Origin: Hetaerina americana
Lineage: Eukaryota; Arthropoda; Insecta; Odonata; Calopterygidae
Reading direction: 5' to 3'
Length of the DNA: 64,000 nucleotides
Assembly: GCA_022747635.1 (NCBI GenBank)
Contig: JAKTNV010000231.1
Coordinates: forward strand, 124,001-188,000
Shown piece by piece: positions 20,809 to 32,823 of this stretch; position 1 is the first letter of the stretch; every line of letters starts with the position of its first letter. The translations under genes and the position numbers were made by a program. Under the pieces are notes generated by a model. That model worked only from the letters and a program-made list of their open reading frames with translations, had not been told where the DNA came from and ran no database searches.

Positions 20809-21609
20809 AGGGAAATAGGATACGTAGGCAAAGATACCCGCGTGTACTTGGAAGATTTCCTTTCGCTGTCCCCAAAGCAATGGCTTTGTAATTTCATTAT
20901 AGATATCTTCGCCACCGTAGTTCTTGAAAAAAACGAAAGGGACATTATTTATATCCCTTGCGAAAATTCTAGTTATGGCCTACGAGGGAACTTCACGTCC
21001 GAGGGTTTAGTCGCCAAGCTTAAATTCAAAGGGAAAATTATATTAATGCCGTTCAATAAAGATCAAAATCACTGGTGCCTATTCGTCGTAAACTTCCGGC
21101 AGTTTTTATTCAGTTATTTCGATCCATTGGGCAGCACGGATATGGATTATGCCAGGCATTACAATTTATTCACGACTTTCTTAAAGAAGCGGAATACGTT
21201 AAGTAAGGAAAAAATATGTCCAAGTAAACTGAGAGCAATAAGAGTGCCATTCGGCAAACAGAGAGATAGCTATAACTGTGGGGTGCATACGTGTTTTTTC
21301 ATAAATCAGATAGCGAAAAATATGGGAACTGAATAAACGTTTGATGCCGACGAGTACCGGAACCAAATTAAAACAAATATATTACAATCCCTCCGTAAAG
21401 TTAACGAAATATGCCCTTTGTGCGATCGGGGTAAAATCGGTGGAAGTACAACGTGGGTCGCGTGCGATGTGTGTTCCCGATGGTATCACCTTTATTGCGT
21501 AGATAAAACTGCCACCGCTTCCGATTACGAAAATATGGCTTGGTCGTGTATACTGTGCACTCAATGGATAACCTTAGATATTCAATTACTAGATATGGTA
21601 GACAGCTGA
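20809..21609 (+). pseudogene. Ulp1-type cysteine protease fused in frame to a PHD finger
   Basis: The frame opens after a TAA at 20,806 and shows a Ulp1/SENP C48 catalytic domain: PKQWL, then NHWCLFVV with His at 21,070, FDPLG with Asp at 21,121, and QRDSYNCG with Gln at 21,259 and Cys at 21,277 (the usual Q-x5-C). This family removes SUMO or related modifiers. A TAA at 21,334 interrupts it. The same frame then continues into a PHD-like finger (CPLCDRG, CDVCSRWYHLYC, WSCILC). No start codon is seen, so it may be a terminal exon. Ulp1 domains are known passengers in several DNA transposon groups. The internal stop suggests decay, readthrough or an error. Confidence 0.8.
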
Positions 21610-21765
21610 TTAATTGGCCTTGTGGCTATCCCTTGGTTGTACATCGTTTTAGCTTTGAACGCATCTTAAAAGTTGACCGGCGATTATATTTTGTTGAATT
21701 TCCTCCAATACAAAGGTTAACCAACAGTTTATACGTTAACCTACTATCACAAGCACTGAGGTGCG

Positions 21766-22017
21766 TTCCGTCTATCTGAAGAAGCGGGGGACGGAAAGCC
21801 TCAGAAAAGATAGCGTAGGAACAAATAAAAATAGGAAAAGAGAAATGACAATGATTTTATAGTAACTGAAGTGCATTCCGTCTATCTGAAGAAGCGGGGG
21901 ACGGAAAGCATCTGAAGAGATGGCGTAGGAACAATTAAAAAAAAGGAAAAGGGAGGCGGCAATGATGATATAGGATCTGCGGTCAATTCCGTCTATCTGA
22001 AGAAGCGGGGGACGGAA
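21766..22017 (+). repeat. Three tandem units with an invariant 31-nt hairpin motif
   Basis: Copies of the motif at 21,766-21,796, 21,876-21,906 and 21,987-22,017 are identical, while the ~80 bp between them has diverged. Each starts TTCCGTC and ends GACGGAA, giving a 7-bp stem around a loop containing CTGAAGAAGCGG. Spacing is 110 and 111 bp. It lies between the Ulp1-PHD frame and the right TIR. Function is unknown; see findings. Confidence 0.85.
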
Positions 22018-22119
22018 TATTTTAAGAATATTTTAAGCTACCGAAATATTAACGTATTTCATGAGGGTAAAAAACTAAAAACAAATGTTGAAAAAATTCC
22101 TCTATTTCACCGTACGTTT

Positions 22120-23640
22120 CGGGAGATGCTCCCTTTTTAATTAAGGGAAAGAGCGAGCGGTTTCTCATATGCCTCCCGGGGATCTCTTTTTCGCTCGTTT
22201 CTTCTCGAAGCACAAAGAGAAACGCATCTAGCGAGTAACCTCTTCGGGTGATGTGGAATAACTTGCAGATAAACTAAAACCGTGATGTATTAATGAACAC
22301 TACCAATAATCCAAAAAAGGGTTATCCATACATACCTTCTAAGACCTTTTCATTCAATCCCATCTTCGCAGCTCAAGACATCAGAGAAAGAAAATGGAGA
22401 GAAGTGAAGAATCAAGAGGAAGTGTGAAAATGAGGAATGTGTGACCGGAATATGGTGCTAAAATGAAAAAAAACCTGTAAGTAATGAATTAGGAAACAGA
22501 TTGCTGACTTGGTGTGTTTCCATTAAAACATTGGTGTACTATGTGACACTGAAAAGAAGAAAAAAACGGTCGTATTTCAGATAATATTGAGTGCATAAAA
22601 GAAAAAACTATAAAAAACCTATCTCCATGGGCCAAGTTCAGTGTCGTGTCGTTGTCACTTATGGTGGGCCCTGGTTACTATACGAAGCCAGGAGCATGGG
22701 CTAAGTGAAAGACTGCTTAAAGTACATGTGTAGCCTAGGGTGTACTGTGAAACTTAGAGAAAAAAATGTTCCAGTTTCGGAGATATTTTGAAGTACTTTG
22801 TGTTTTTTCGTGTGAGATGACGACCGAGGTGACGTTATTGGGCCCTGGTTAGTAGACTAGGCCAGGAGCATGGGGTAAGCGAAAGACTGCTGAAAGTACA
22901 TTTGTATCCTAGGGTGTATTGTGAAATTTAGAGAAAAAAATGTTCTGGATTAGGAGATATTGTGAAGTACATTGTGTTTTTTCGTGTGAGATGACGACCG
23001 AAGTGACGTTATTGGGCCCTGGTTAGTAAACTAGGCCATGAGCATGGGGTAAGCGAAAGACTGCATTAAGTACATGTGTATCCTAGGGTGTATTGTGAAA
23101 TTTAGAGAAAACAATGTTCTGGTTTAGGAGATATTGTGAGGTACTTTGTTTTTTTCCGTGTGAGATGACGACCGAGGTGACATTATTGGGCCCTGGTTAC
23201 TAAACTAAGCCAGGAGCATGGAGTAAGCGAAAGACTACCGAAAGTATATGTTGTGCTTCGTGTGTATTGTAAAAATTAGAGAAAAAAATGTTCTAGTTTA
23301 GTAGATATTGTTAAGTAATTTCTTGTTTTTGGTATGAATGGGCGACCCTCGGGACTGCACTGGGCCCTGGATGCTACATTAGTCTATGGATGTGGGTTTT
23401 ATGCCTTCGCCGTGCTAGAACAGGGATTGCCGAGTGTTTTCGGTGATTTTCAAGAAAAGTCCTTTTCTAGTTCAGCAGATATTGTCGAAAACGTTTTCGT
23501 TACAACCTCTTAGTTTTTGCTATGAAAGACGACCTCCCGCTTGGGCTAACTTCAGTGTAGAGTTCTTTCTAGGGCCCTATATCGTTTACTACATAACTTA
23601 TCCCGGTCTTACAATTGCAAGTGATTACATGGAGTATCAC
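22120..23640 (-). repeat. Right long terminal inverted repeat with about five ~173-bp units
   Basis: Read on the minus strand this matches the left TIR, from CGGGAGATGCTCCC at 22,120 outward. GGGCCCTGG marks of successive units fall near 22,665, 22,841, 23,013, 23,188 and 23,362, with a degenerate sixth near 23,574. The outer units are progressively less similar, so the outer edge is soft. The unit number differs from the left end, which has three. Confidence 0.8.
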
Positions 23641-25763
23641 TGAGTGTAGTATGTCCGTTGAAGTCGGATTACTGCAATTGTTTAGGGGATTTACTTAGTT
23701 ACGTCGGGCAAAAATATTTACGTTGGTATGACTGAAAAATCCAGAGCCCCAACGGTCGGTGGATAGTCGTGGGCTAGCTCTTCGTGGGCCAAGTGCAGTT
23801 TAGGGGACTACCTGCATGGCGATTTCCTTCTGCTACTTGTCACGCAAACGGCACTTTGCATTATGGGATACCAATATCTGCTAGTTATCGCGCCTTAAAT
23901 TACTTGCATTATTGGGTTGCAAGGCCGTATGTTTACGATACCATTTTGGTATGATAAATCTGGGGGGGCTAACAGGCACCTTAATATGCGCCCTCGATTG
24001 ACAAATTAGGTAGGGTGGCTTTAAAGATGGTGTTCCCAATTAATTTCTGCGATTACGGCGTCGAAGTTACGAGGTTGGACGCAGCTTAATTTGCAAAACG
24101 TTGAAACACGTGGTTAAGCTACGCTTTCCTTGGTCGTCGAATTTGAAAGTAAATAAGTTATTCGTCCTTCATTGAAACGCCTCGTGAACGTTACAATTTT
24201 TGAATGAAAGGTAACAAAGGTATTTTAAGAATTCTTGGTAGATATTATTTTCAAAGAAATTGAGTATTTGATTATTTCATAGGTACATGATATCGTGAGC
24301 ATATCAAGAACCCAGTGGAAATATTGTTGCTGAAGCTATATTCTGCTTGTTGCTTTTGATTGAGTTTCTCCAAATGGAGGAGAACTTGGAATCTCTTATT
24401 TAGAATTTCATTACAAACCTTGTTCAATTCTTTATATATGCGCAATTACAAAATTGGGTTGGTTGTGTGTGGTTTAGAAAATACAGGTATTCGTAATTTA
24501 ATTATTCATCAGTGTATTTTGGTTGACCGTTGTAAATATTTAACACGTTCTAAGTGGAGAAATTAAACTTGATTAACCCTATTGTGTGATGGAAAGTGTG
24601 GGTATGTACTAATACCTAATAGTGCGTATGTTTGTTGTAGTCGGTCGCTTGCTCGGCTGGGCGTTATTCTGGATGAATGATTAACGTCACATGGATATGC
24701 AAACATCAGCTGCCACTCAAAGTAATGCGATGGGTAGAATAATTATTCGATGCTTGAAATCACGTTCAGTAAAACACATCCGTTTTCGATCAAACATTGG
24801 CCGAGTAAACCAACGCCAAAACAGATTATGTAGACGATTAATTGCGAAGAAAGTGTCATATGAATTTATGAGATAATAATTGTAGCATTCTTTGGTGTTT
24901 TGGTGTTTTCGATATTTTCAAAGCACCATTGTTCCTCAAAGTAAGGGATGTTGGTACTCGAAATGTACTTTCAATAGTATGGATCGACTTCTTTATTTCA
25001 AGTCTGATAATTAAAAAGGGCATGTGCAGTGAGAACTGAGTAAAGCAGAACTTCCTGGTTACGTTAAATTTTCCTTGGCAGACAAGTTTCCGTTGTATAC
25101 ATTATTATGAGTTCATGATGCCATCAACAAACCTAGCCCCACAAGATGAACATTTCTCAACAAGGAATAGGTTATGAAAACGACCAAAGGTTGAGTGTTA
25201 AATTTTTCAATGTAAACGTGAACGCATTACTGCTTGCCTTTGAGGCAACCCAGCAACTTTGATTTGAAAGGGGTTCACGACTTGAATCTTGTTTATACAA
25301 AATAATCACCAGCAGAGAATGCTTATCCTTATATTTTATATAATCACTCAATGAATAATCAAACTGTGATGTGCTAGGTGGTATTAGTAGATCTTCACAT
25401 AGCCTTTGACATTCCCGGCAGATTGGCCCTCTGTTATTAATGCATAAAATCCGGTTGCTTATTAATAATATTAGCGAAAGAGCAATGTCCTTACCCAGAA
25501 ACAATCGTTGTAACTTTGATTTTCCTCAACTCTGTGTGGAGGTAAGTACATATTAAGTGATTCAATACTCATTTCTAACATTGGCAGAGCACTTTGGTGT
25601 GGCAATTGTTGAATGTACCCAGGAAATTGTCTCTAATATCAGATAATTATCTACAGTTTATTGTTTGGTATTGGACTTGTGAACATTCTATGGATTTTCC
25701 TTATTCTAGTATCTATCTCGACGTCTGGGCTATTATTTAATTTTTTACTAAATAGTATACCAA
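23641..25763. other. Unassigned AT-rich DNA
   Basis: No gene, RNA or repeat could be supported. Open frames are short and have no family signature. Confidence 0.4.
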
Positions 25764-26037
25764 CGCAGGGCGTGGTAGTCCAGGGGCTAGAGTGGATGAC
25801 TGCTGACCAGAGGGGCCCGGGTTCGATTCCCGGGTAAGGCACAATAGGCACCTGCAGCTCCACCCAAGCTCTGTGATTTGTCAGGGACCAGATCTTCCTG
25901 GGAAACCATAACCGGCACAGGGAAAGGAACTGGCCCCCCTGCCCTGATGTGTGAATTTCACACGCCGTCGGGCTTAGTACTGGGTGAACTCTACAAATCA
26001 CCTACCAAACTGACCTACGTTTGGGTTGATTACTGTG
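25764..26037 (+). mobile_element. tRNA-derived SINE, copy 2
   Basis: The head reads like a tRNA gene, with GCGTGGTAGTCCAGGGG near the A-box position and a canonical B box GGGTTCGATTCCC near 25,829. The body follows (CAGCTCCACCCAAGC, CTTCCTGGGAAACCATAACC, ACACGCCGTCGGGCTTAGTA), ending GGTTGATTACTGTG and a T-rich tail. It pairs with the copy at 8,714-8,988 (-). Its head is closer to a tRNA than that of copy 1. Confidence 0.88.
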
Positions 26038-26993
26038 TTTATGTTTTTTTTATTTTACCAACGCTTTTATACTCGTGCAATAGCATCTAAATATTTACCG
26101 CCATAATATTTATCCCCATGCTATAAGGTAAGCTTATGTTGTTTAGAAGAGCCTCTTTTTACTTAAAAAATCCAGTCTCTCTGAATTCTGTTTCTCCCTT
26201 TTAATATTCCAACCAAATCCCATGCATTATTTTTGTGATGCTTTTCGTGTTTGAGCTCTGCTGAAAACTGTGTATATCACTCAACTCCTCAATCAATGAA
26301 GTACATTGTACATTGAAAGTTAAAATTATTTACTCCACTGTCAGCTGTTCCTTAAAGGGGATTTACTTTCACCATCTCATCTAACAGACAGGTGGTCTGG
26401 GTCATCACCTTTTGGAGTGTAAACTACCCTTATTATATCCACATAGTTCTTTCTGGGGAGCATCATTAATTAAGGGGGGGGCATTTTTAGTGTGTTGTAC
26501 AAGACATGAGCCCTTTGCAATGCCAGTATGTAGATTCAGTGAGACAATGTATGAGAATTGTGCATGTCAGGCTATTCCAATTAATTGGATGATAGGGTAT
26601 GGGATGTAGGAAGGGAGGTGGACGGAATGGAAATCAGAAGAGGAAGTGGTAGTCATGGTGGGGGAGAGGAGGGGATTGTCATTAAGGAGGCAGGGAGATG
26701 GATGGGAAGCTTATTGATTGGCTTAGTGAGATGTTGAAGACTGTGATAGAGGTAGAAATACAATGGGGATGTTGGATGGGATGAAGTGGGAAAGGAAGGA
26801 TGCGGGGAAGATGAGGGGTTGTTGAAGAGTAAGATGTTGGGTAGTGTTATGTTAGGAGAGGAAGATAATTAATGGGTAGTTGATTCCACTGAAAACCTAC
26901 TTTCACTGGTAGGTTACCAATACTAATAATGATAAAATAAAAAGACCTGTATTTTTCCATTTCTCATTGTGTTGTCCTTTTTCCAAACTATAG
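26038..26993. other. Unassigned DNA with a purine-rich tract
   Basis: About 26,590-26,870 is strongly G/A-rich low-complexity sequence on the plus strand. Nothing coding can be supported before the exon-like segment at 26,994. Confidence 0.4.
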
Positions 26994-27167
26994 GTGGTGT
27001 GAAATTGACGTGCCTCAACTCCCTGAGTACATCCGAAAAAAGGCATGTATTACATCAAAGGATCATTCATCACATTCATGCAATACTTCAATGATGCTGA
27101 GCATTGTCCAAAGGATAATCCAGTCTGTTACTGCTATCGCCAGGGCACCACTTGGGAAAATTCAGAG
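26994..27167 (+). other. Candidate coding exon of an unrecognised host gene
   Basis: A pyrimidine-rich tract and AG acceptor at 26,992 precede it, and a consensus donor GTATGTGG begins at 27,168. The first part reads WCEIDVPQLPEYIRKK. From an A-run near 27,039 a different frame looks coding (MYYIKGSFITFMQYFNDAEH, then CPKDNPVCYCYRQG). One missing A in the run would explain the change, by mutation or base-calling error. The Cys-rich, aromatic-rich text and both splice sites argue for a real exon, active or dead. I do not recognise the protein. Confidence 0.4.
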
Positions 27168-30100
27168 GTATGTGGCATTTCAGGGAGAGCATGTTTCACT
27201 TAAATCAGAATGGTGAAATTGAATGAATGAAATGAAGAGACTCTTTTGCAGTGTATTTTGTCATGGAGGCCTTTACTTGACATTTTGAGGACATTTTTGT
27301 GTATCTTGACTTAAGTCATCCAATTGCATTTGGTGAAGATCTCTGCGCCTCGGAAGATGTTAGTTTTTCATTTCCCTCGCCATCTTCTGAAGTAAATCCT
27401 TTTGCAGTGTTCATTACACATTGTACTATGTGACTTCGGTGAGTGATGCTGGATTTTCTTTCGAAATGGAGTGTTCATCCATCTTCTTTCTTCTTTTGTA
27501 AAGGCCTGTTGATAATGATGATATTTTCACTATCTTTTAATGGTTAATCCTCTCAGAAGTACTGATGTCCTTCACCAAATCACGCATCATAGCTATTAGT
27601 GTAGTTGACCCAGCCTGAATTTTGGTGTTTTTGAGGAGGAATGAGCCAGCTGGCTATTGCTATTGGGATAAAGGAGTAGGAATTCCAACACACGAGCAAC
27701 ATAAATCGTACAATGAAGAAACGTTGCACTGGGCTAATTTGCGAGGAATTTAGTTTTTCTGGACCAAAATTCATTCCACTTTGACAAAGAATGAGGGCAT
27801 AGCGAGATAGTCAGTGAAGGTGTTGGAAGTTAATGTTTCCTTGCCGAAGGTTGCAGGTTCCATGTAGGCATTGCCACAAGATCGACTTGTATGTAGGCTG
27901 TATATTTCTTATTTTGCTTTGTTGTGCAATGTCAAAATCTGAGATCCCTTTGAGAAACCATGGTTGGATGAAAATCTTTTGGCTGGACGACGTTTAAATA
28001 GAGATAAATGTCATGCGCCTGCAAAAAGTGAAGTTGCAGTTAATCTTCTTCAGGTGATGATGAGTAGTTATTAGTGCGTTTGGTGCACCAAGTGGGAGTT
28101 GGTTAAAGTAGCAGACCGAATCTCTGATCACTTATGGTGAACAGGCAATGGGCCTGAGCTGCTTGGAGTTTCCATTTTGGTTATGGTCGCAGCATCTCCA
28201 GCAGTTTCATATGTTTCAATGTGTTATAGGTAAACACCAATGTGTTCAAAAGTTGGCTGTAACCCCTTCCACTTTGATTTATTTTCTGAATGTCGTGGCC
28301 CTATCCTACATTTATTTTTTCTGTGGTTCATTTAAAGTGATATGGCAGGTGATGAAATGAAATTTTGTAGTTGGCAACCAACGTAGAATAGCGAAATATA
28401 AATTGATTATGATTTCATGTTGTAAAGTATTCCAACTGGTTAAATGATTTTTGGTCGTCCACTCCTTCGCCTTACAAAGCAACTATTTGAAAGTGTAAAA
28501 GTGATTTGCGATGAACAGGATACGAACTTGGATCTTAAAATGCTATATATATAAAGCTGCAGTTTATATATATTTATAAAACATAAGCAGTTGCCTCTGG
28601 AGAAGTCTCATCAAAAGTGATGATATGTTCCCCATTCCATGACCTCTTTTATAATTCTGAACTGGTAAACATGAGAATGAATTAAGCCTAGTGCTGTCAC
28701 ATCTCATCTTTAGGTGTTCATCACCTAATATTGGAGGTTATGATCGTAACTGTTGCTGCTGGGAATCCTTTGATATTGATGGGAAAATGGAACGGGGCAG
28801 TGGGTGAAGCAAGGGAGGGTGATGAGGTGGGTGACTACAGACTACGACTTACTTTGGGCACCATGCAAGGCAAATGCTTACAAGGAAAGTGCCAAGTGAA
28901 CTCAGGAAGGTATCAGGTAGATTATACTAGTTCTTGGAGAGAAATGATAATTAGCAATAGTGATTTGCACTGTAGTATTTATATATCCTTGACTGGTTTT
29001 TGACATTTTGTGTCATATTCAGGGGAGAATTGCATTCCTGCTGGCAGTAATGTTGAAAGGAGAGGATTAAGGGGTTGTGGGGTGAGTGTGAAGTGGGGAC
29101 TGATTGGCTGGGTGAAAGAGCCAAAAGGTTGGTTGATAGGGGGAGGGCGAGGGAAAAGGGAAGCCCTGCTTATGATGGTCTAGTACATTTTGACAATTCA
29201 TGTGATCACTAAAACGTCGCACCCCATCACAGAAGTGCCACCACCGGTCTGGACACACTATGATCATGGCTGAGCGATCTTTAAGTATGATCAAATTGTA
29301 GCTTGCAACATGGGATAACTGATGATGTCTCTTGTCTGCTGTAGATGCAACAAAAATTCATACACAGCTCTCCTCTTCAGTGAAAAAGAAACACTTGTTT
29401 CCACTCGTTCTTCCTTTAGTGCTTGCGTACTCTGTGGGTTTCTGGCCTTTTGTGTTTCCAAGGGTGGGGGTGGGTGTGGGGAAGTGGGGAGGGAGTTTGA
29501 ATCTTCAATTATCTGCACAGGTATTGGAGGGTGGCAGGCCGTTACGTGCCCTCGTGACGGAATGAACGGGGATAGAAAACAATGGAGAGTTGGAGGGAGG
29601 CACTTGTTCATTAACTAGGGTTGCGTTGTTCATTGCACCACTATCAAGAGCTACAAGGATGTCCAGTCACCTCCTTTCACCTTCAGTGTGGAGGGGAGAA
29701 GTTGCCATGGTTACTCTGAGGCAATGGTTGTGCAATATTGATTGTATTTTCCCTTCTTAGCATATCCAATGCTCATTTTGCCTGGTCTTGATGCTTCCTC
29801 CAGTCTTGCCTCTGTACTTAGCTTCGTGTCCAAGGTATGAAGGGTCCATTTAACTATGATTTAGGAGATTGCATCTTGCAATGGAAGACTAACAAGAATA
29901 ATAGTATTTAATCTCTTTATTCAAAGCAGATCTTGAACCCGGTGCACAAGGTGAGAAGCTTTCCCTTGATTTGCATTTATATTTGGTGCTGCTGTGCACG
30001 CTTGCTTGGAATTGGAACTTGCAATGATGGTGGTTGCACTGGCAGTTCCTTGACGGATTCAGAGGATGGGTCCGGTGATGTTTTTCTTGTTGACTGTCGG

Positions 30101-31870
30101 AATCAGCCAATCACTGTTGCGCAGAAAATTCTTTGCATGATCAGTTTACACCGCAAGTCTGCTCTCTTGAGAATATGTATTCAATAATACGATATGTGCT
30201 TATATATAAGTCCACTTTGGAATGCAATATTTCAATGAAAAAATCAAGGTTCGATGCATTTTCGAGAGAGGTATTTATACCAAGCTAAAAAGATATTATT
30301 TGAAATGTCAGTTAAACTTCTGCTAAGTCAGATTTATATTATGGTCAAACCTTAAAAAGTAATCAGAATTAATATTGATACTTTAAGTCAGCATACTATA
30401 TTTGGCATTAAAAGAGTTCAATTGTTTTCCTTTGTGTCCTTATTACTTGATAATTTGAAGAAATTGTATTGAAAAATAGAGTTTCTTCAAAATGAGAAAG
30501 AAACTAGTATTGGGGGTTCATGAGAAATGTAAAAAAAGGAACTTACAAATGGAAGTAAAAATTTGGGGATGGGGTATAGAAGGGGTTGACCTTCACGAGG
30601 TCTGTCATCGAAAGGATCCAGCGATGAACCTCTGCATGATTTAGTCAATTTCAAGAATTTGGTGGTGCAATCACAGGGGACTTTCTCCAAATGGCAAGCA
30701 TTGGTCGAGGTTTTCTGAATAAAGTCTGAATGGAGATGAGTCACAGGTCTACAACTATAACCTTGAAATCAAAGACCCATCTTTCCATTTGCCATTTGAC
30801 TAGACAAAGGAGGCGTGACAATTGATAATTACCATTCCAATTGAATTGGCTTTGCCTGTTGTTTTTATAAGTAGAAGGGATGCTGGGTTGAGTGTGTGAG
30901 GCCCCTAGGAGAGTACTTCGAAGGGGACAGCAATGGCCTCCTCATTGTCCTAGGGAAACTATTCATCTCAGGATATTGCCTGGCTGTACCCAGGCAGACC
31001 TCTAGTACGAATTTATATGGCGAGTGGGAATTCATGGACCAGAGAACAGATGACTGGATTGATCAAATGAAAGAGGGAAGAAACCTTGTTGTATGCAATT
31101 CATTTCTCGTTTACGATTGAGGAAGACTCAAATTATTTTCATTATAGATTCAAGGGTACCCCCGGGAATATTAGAATATTTGTAATAGCTGTCGTAGTGG
31201 TGTAGTTCACTGCATGTTATAACCAGGGCATAATGCTTAAGATTCTTTGTGTTTCAGATACTGCTTCAACTAAACCACTTTGTAGAGTTCTTATCTTCAT
31301 TCTTTATTCCTTTTTCTTTGCCTTTAAAGCCTTCACACTGGCAGTATTGTTAAAATACTCTCTTCGAGCAACTTCGAATAGATTGTGTCTTAACTTCCCC
31401 TTTATTTATTTTCTTTAGAAGCTTTAGAGCCTTCTAATTTTTGTGTGTGGGATTTTAAATTTCTTCGTATCATTTGTCAACATTGAAATAATTTGATACT
31501 TTTTGTAAATTGTGGTATGAGCAATAGGGGTGCATCTAATGCACTGTGACATGCGGTACATTGCGTGGAATAAATGAATGTCACTCAGAAGATATTTGTA
31601 GATTGGAGGGATAGTTGACTTATTTGCAGGCTGCCTTGTGTCCCCGGCTGCTGTGGTGCATGTGGGAAATGGGGAGTTGGGATGAGTAGTGATGAGGGGA
31701 GAAGACATGGAACAAAGTAGTGGGTATGTAATGATAATTATAGTAATACTTAATCCATTTTTAAAAATGGAGCTACCATTTAAAATGTCATCAATATAAA
31801 TGTTTTAAATTTAATATATAAACATAAATTCTTGTAAATTTATTCTTGGAACTCTGGATAGTCTTGATTT
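27168..31870. other. Unassigned DNA, possibly intronic or intergenic
   Basis: No gene can be supported. A trace at about 28,755-28,850 (+) reads LILMGKWNGAVGEAREGDEV, resembling the GDWNA(V)VG segment of RTE-type endonucleases, and is too decayed to call. G/A-rich tracts occur near 29,040-29,160. Short open frames around 29,930-30,190 and 30,896-31,120 have no recognisable motif. Confidence 0.4.
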
Positions 31871-32782
31871 CAGCTGAGTATTTATTTTATTTATTTAGTA
31901 AAAAATTGTGCACATACAGCAGGATTGCCAATTTACAGTGACACATATAACAGGAACATATAAGGACACAAACATCAAACATAAAAACATCAACAAGACT
32001 ATACTATTGAGGGAGGTGTGAGAGATGTGTCAGAGAAAGGTTTATAAATGTGTTGGCTGGGAGTGAGAGGGGGTAAATACTTTCGGGAAGGGAATTCAGT
32101 AAAGCGGGGAGTCGGAAGAAAAGGGACCGTTTGGTGAGGGACAATCTGGGAACGGGTTGGTGGAATAAAGAGTGATCGCGGGTAACTCGGGGGGGAACTC
32201 TGAAATTGATAAGGGAAATTAGTTCAGGACAGTCGTTAATGGAGTTAAGGGTGTTATGCATGAGTTTTAAATCGGATTTTAGACGTAGAGTGGAGAGATT
32301 ACAAATCGAGAGCGAGGAAAGAAGTGATTCAGTGGGCGAGTCCCGAAGATGGGGGACTCTGTACTGGACAATTTTACTGAAAAAGTTAGTTATCGTGTTA
32401 AGGGTATTAAGGTTACATAGGGCAGACATTGACCATATAGGGGAGCAGTAGGTAATTAATGGTAAGATAATGGTTGAGAAATATGCGGTTAGAGATTGTA
32501 CATCTTTTATTTCTGTGTAGCGGTAAAGTAGACCTAGAAGAGACATGGCTTTGCATTTAACTGCTTTGATATGACCTGAGAAATTTAGTTTGCGATCAGT
32601 TAATACACCAAGATCCTTGACAGAAGCAACACGATTCAGAGGAACTGAATTAATTGTATAGTTAAAGGTAAGAGGAGATTTTTTTAGGGAGAGAACTAGA
32701 GTATTGCATTTATTTGAGTTTAAATTTAGCATCCATGTGCTGCACCATTCTGAAATTTTATTTAAAGGCTCCTGAAGGTGGT
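31871..32782 (-). pseudogene. CR1/Jockey-type LINE RT C-terminal relic
   Basis: The minus strand, open from about 32,782 to 32,004, encodes the region just after the RT active site: KISEWCSTWMLNLNSNKCN (the W-x-LN-x-K motif), VKDLGVLTDRKLNFSGHI (the LGV-D-L motif) and the thumb region TYCSPIWS. The YADD active site and everything before it are missing, because the fragment is cut at 32,782 by the I-like array. A T/A-rich segment at 31,871-31,905 may be its 3' tail. No RNase H is seen. Confidence 0.8.
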
Positions 32783-32823
32783 CACCATAGCTGTCGACGC
32801 ACCCTACAAACTCCTAAAACTAC
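32783..32823 (+). mobile_element. Isolated 3'-terminal tail of an I-like LINE
   Basis: About 40 bp matching the last part of the family 3' UTR (CCATAGCTGTCGACGCACCC then ACAAACTCCTAAAACTAC) lie directly before the 5' end of copy D. Only the distal half of the hairpin and the terminal ACTAC are present. The ACTCC variant matches the D/E type of 3' end rather than A/B. Confidence 0.85.

Larger units (their letters stand above)
7341..23640. mobile_element. Long-TIR, Foldback-like DNA element with Ulp1-PHD frame
   Basis: About 1 kb of sequence at 7,341-8,391 reappears in inverted orientation from 22,120 outward. The outer part of each end is an array of ~173-bp direct repeats. Such TIRs are known from Foldback/Galileo elements and some MULEs. 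The interior carries a Ulp1-PHD reading frame, tandem hairpins, a SINE and nested LINE copy C. No transposase frame is visible, so the copy is decayed or non-autonomous. Outer ends are approximate: the left is cut by the CR1-like fragment and the right fades into degenerate repeats. The superfamily is undetermined. Confidence 0.7.

Noticed and set aside
21766..22017. Tandem hairpins considered as a CRISPR array or hammerhead ribozyme
   Set aside because: There are only three units with homologous rather than unique spacers, in a eukaryotic transposon, and the loop lacks the hammerhead CUGANGA/GAAA core.
25764..25840. Possible functional tRNA gene in the SINE head
   Set aside because: The B box is good, but the cloverleaf arms do not close and the same head-body structure recurs at another SINE copy.
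28731..29003. Possible RTE-type endonuclease gene
   Set aside because: Only a short stretch resembles the GDWNAVVG region, and the flanking text does not continue the domain.
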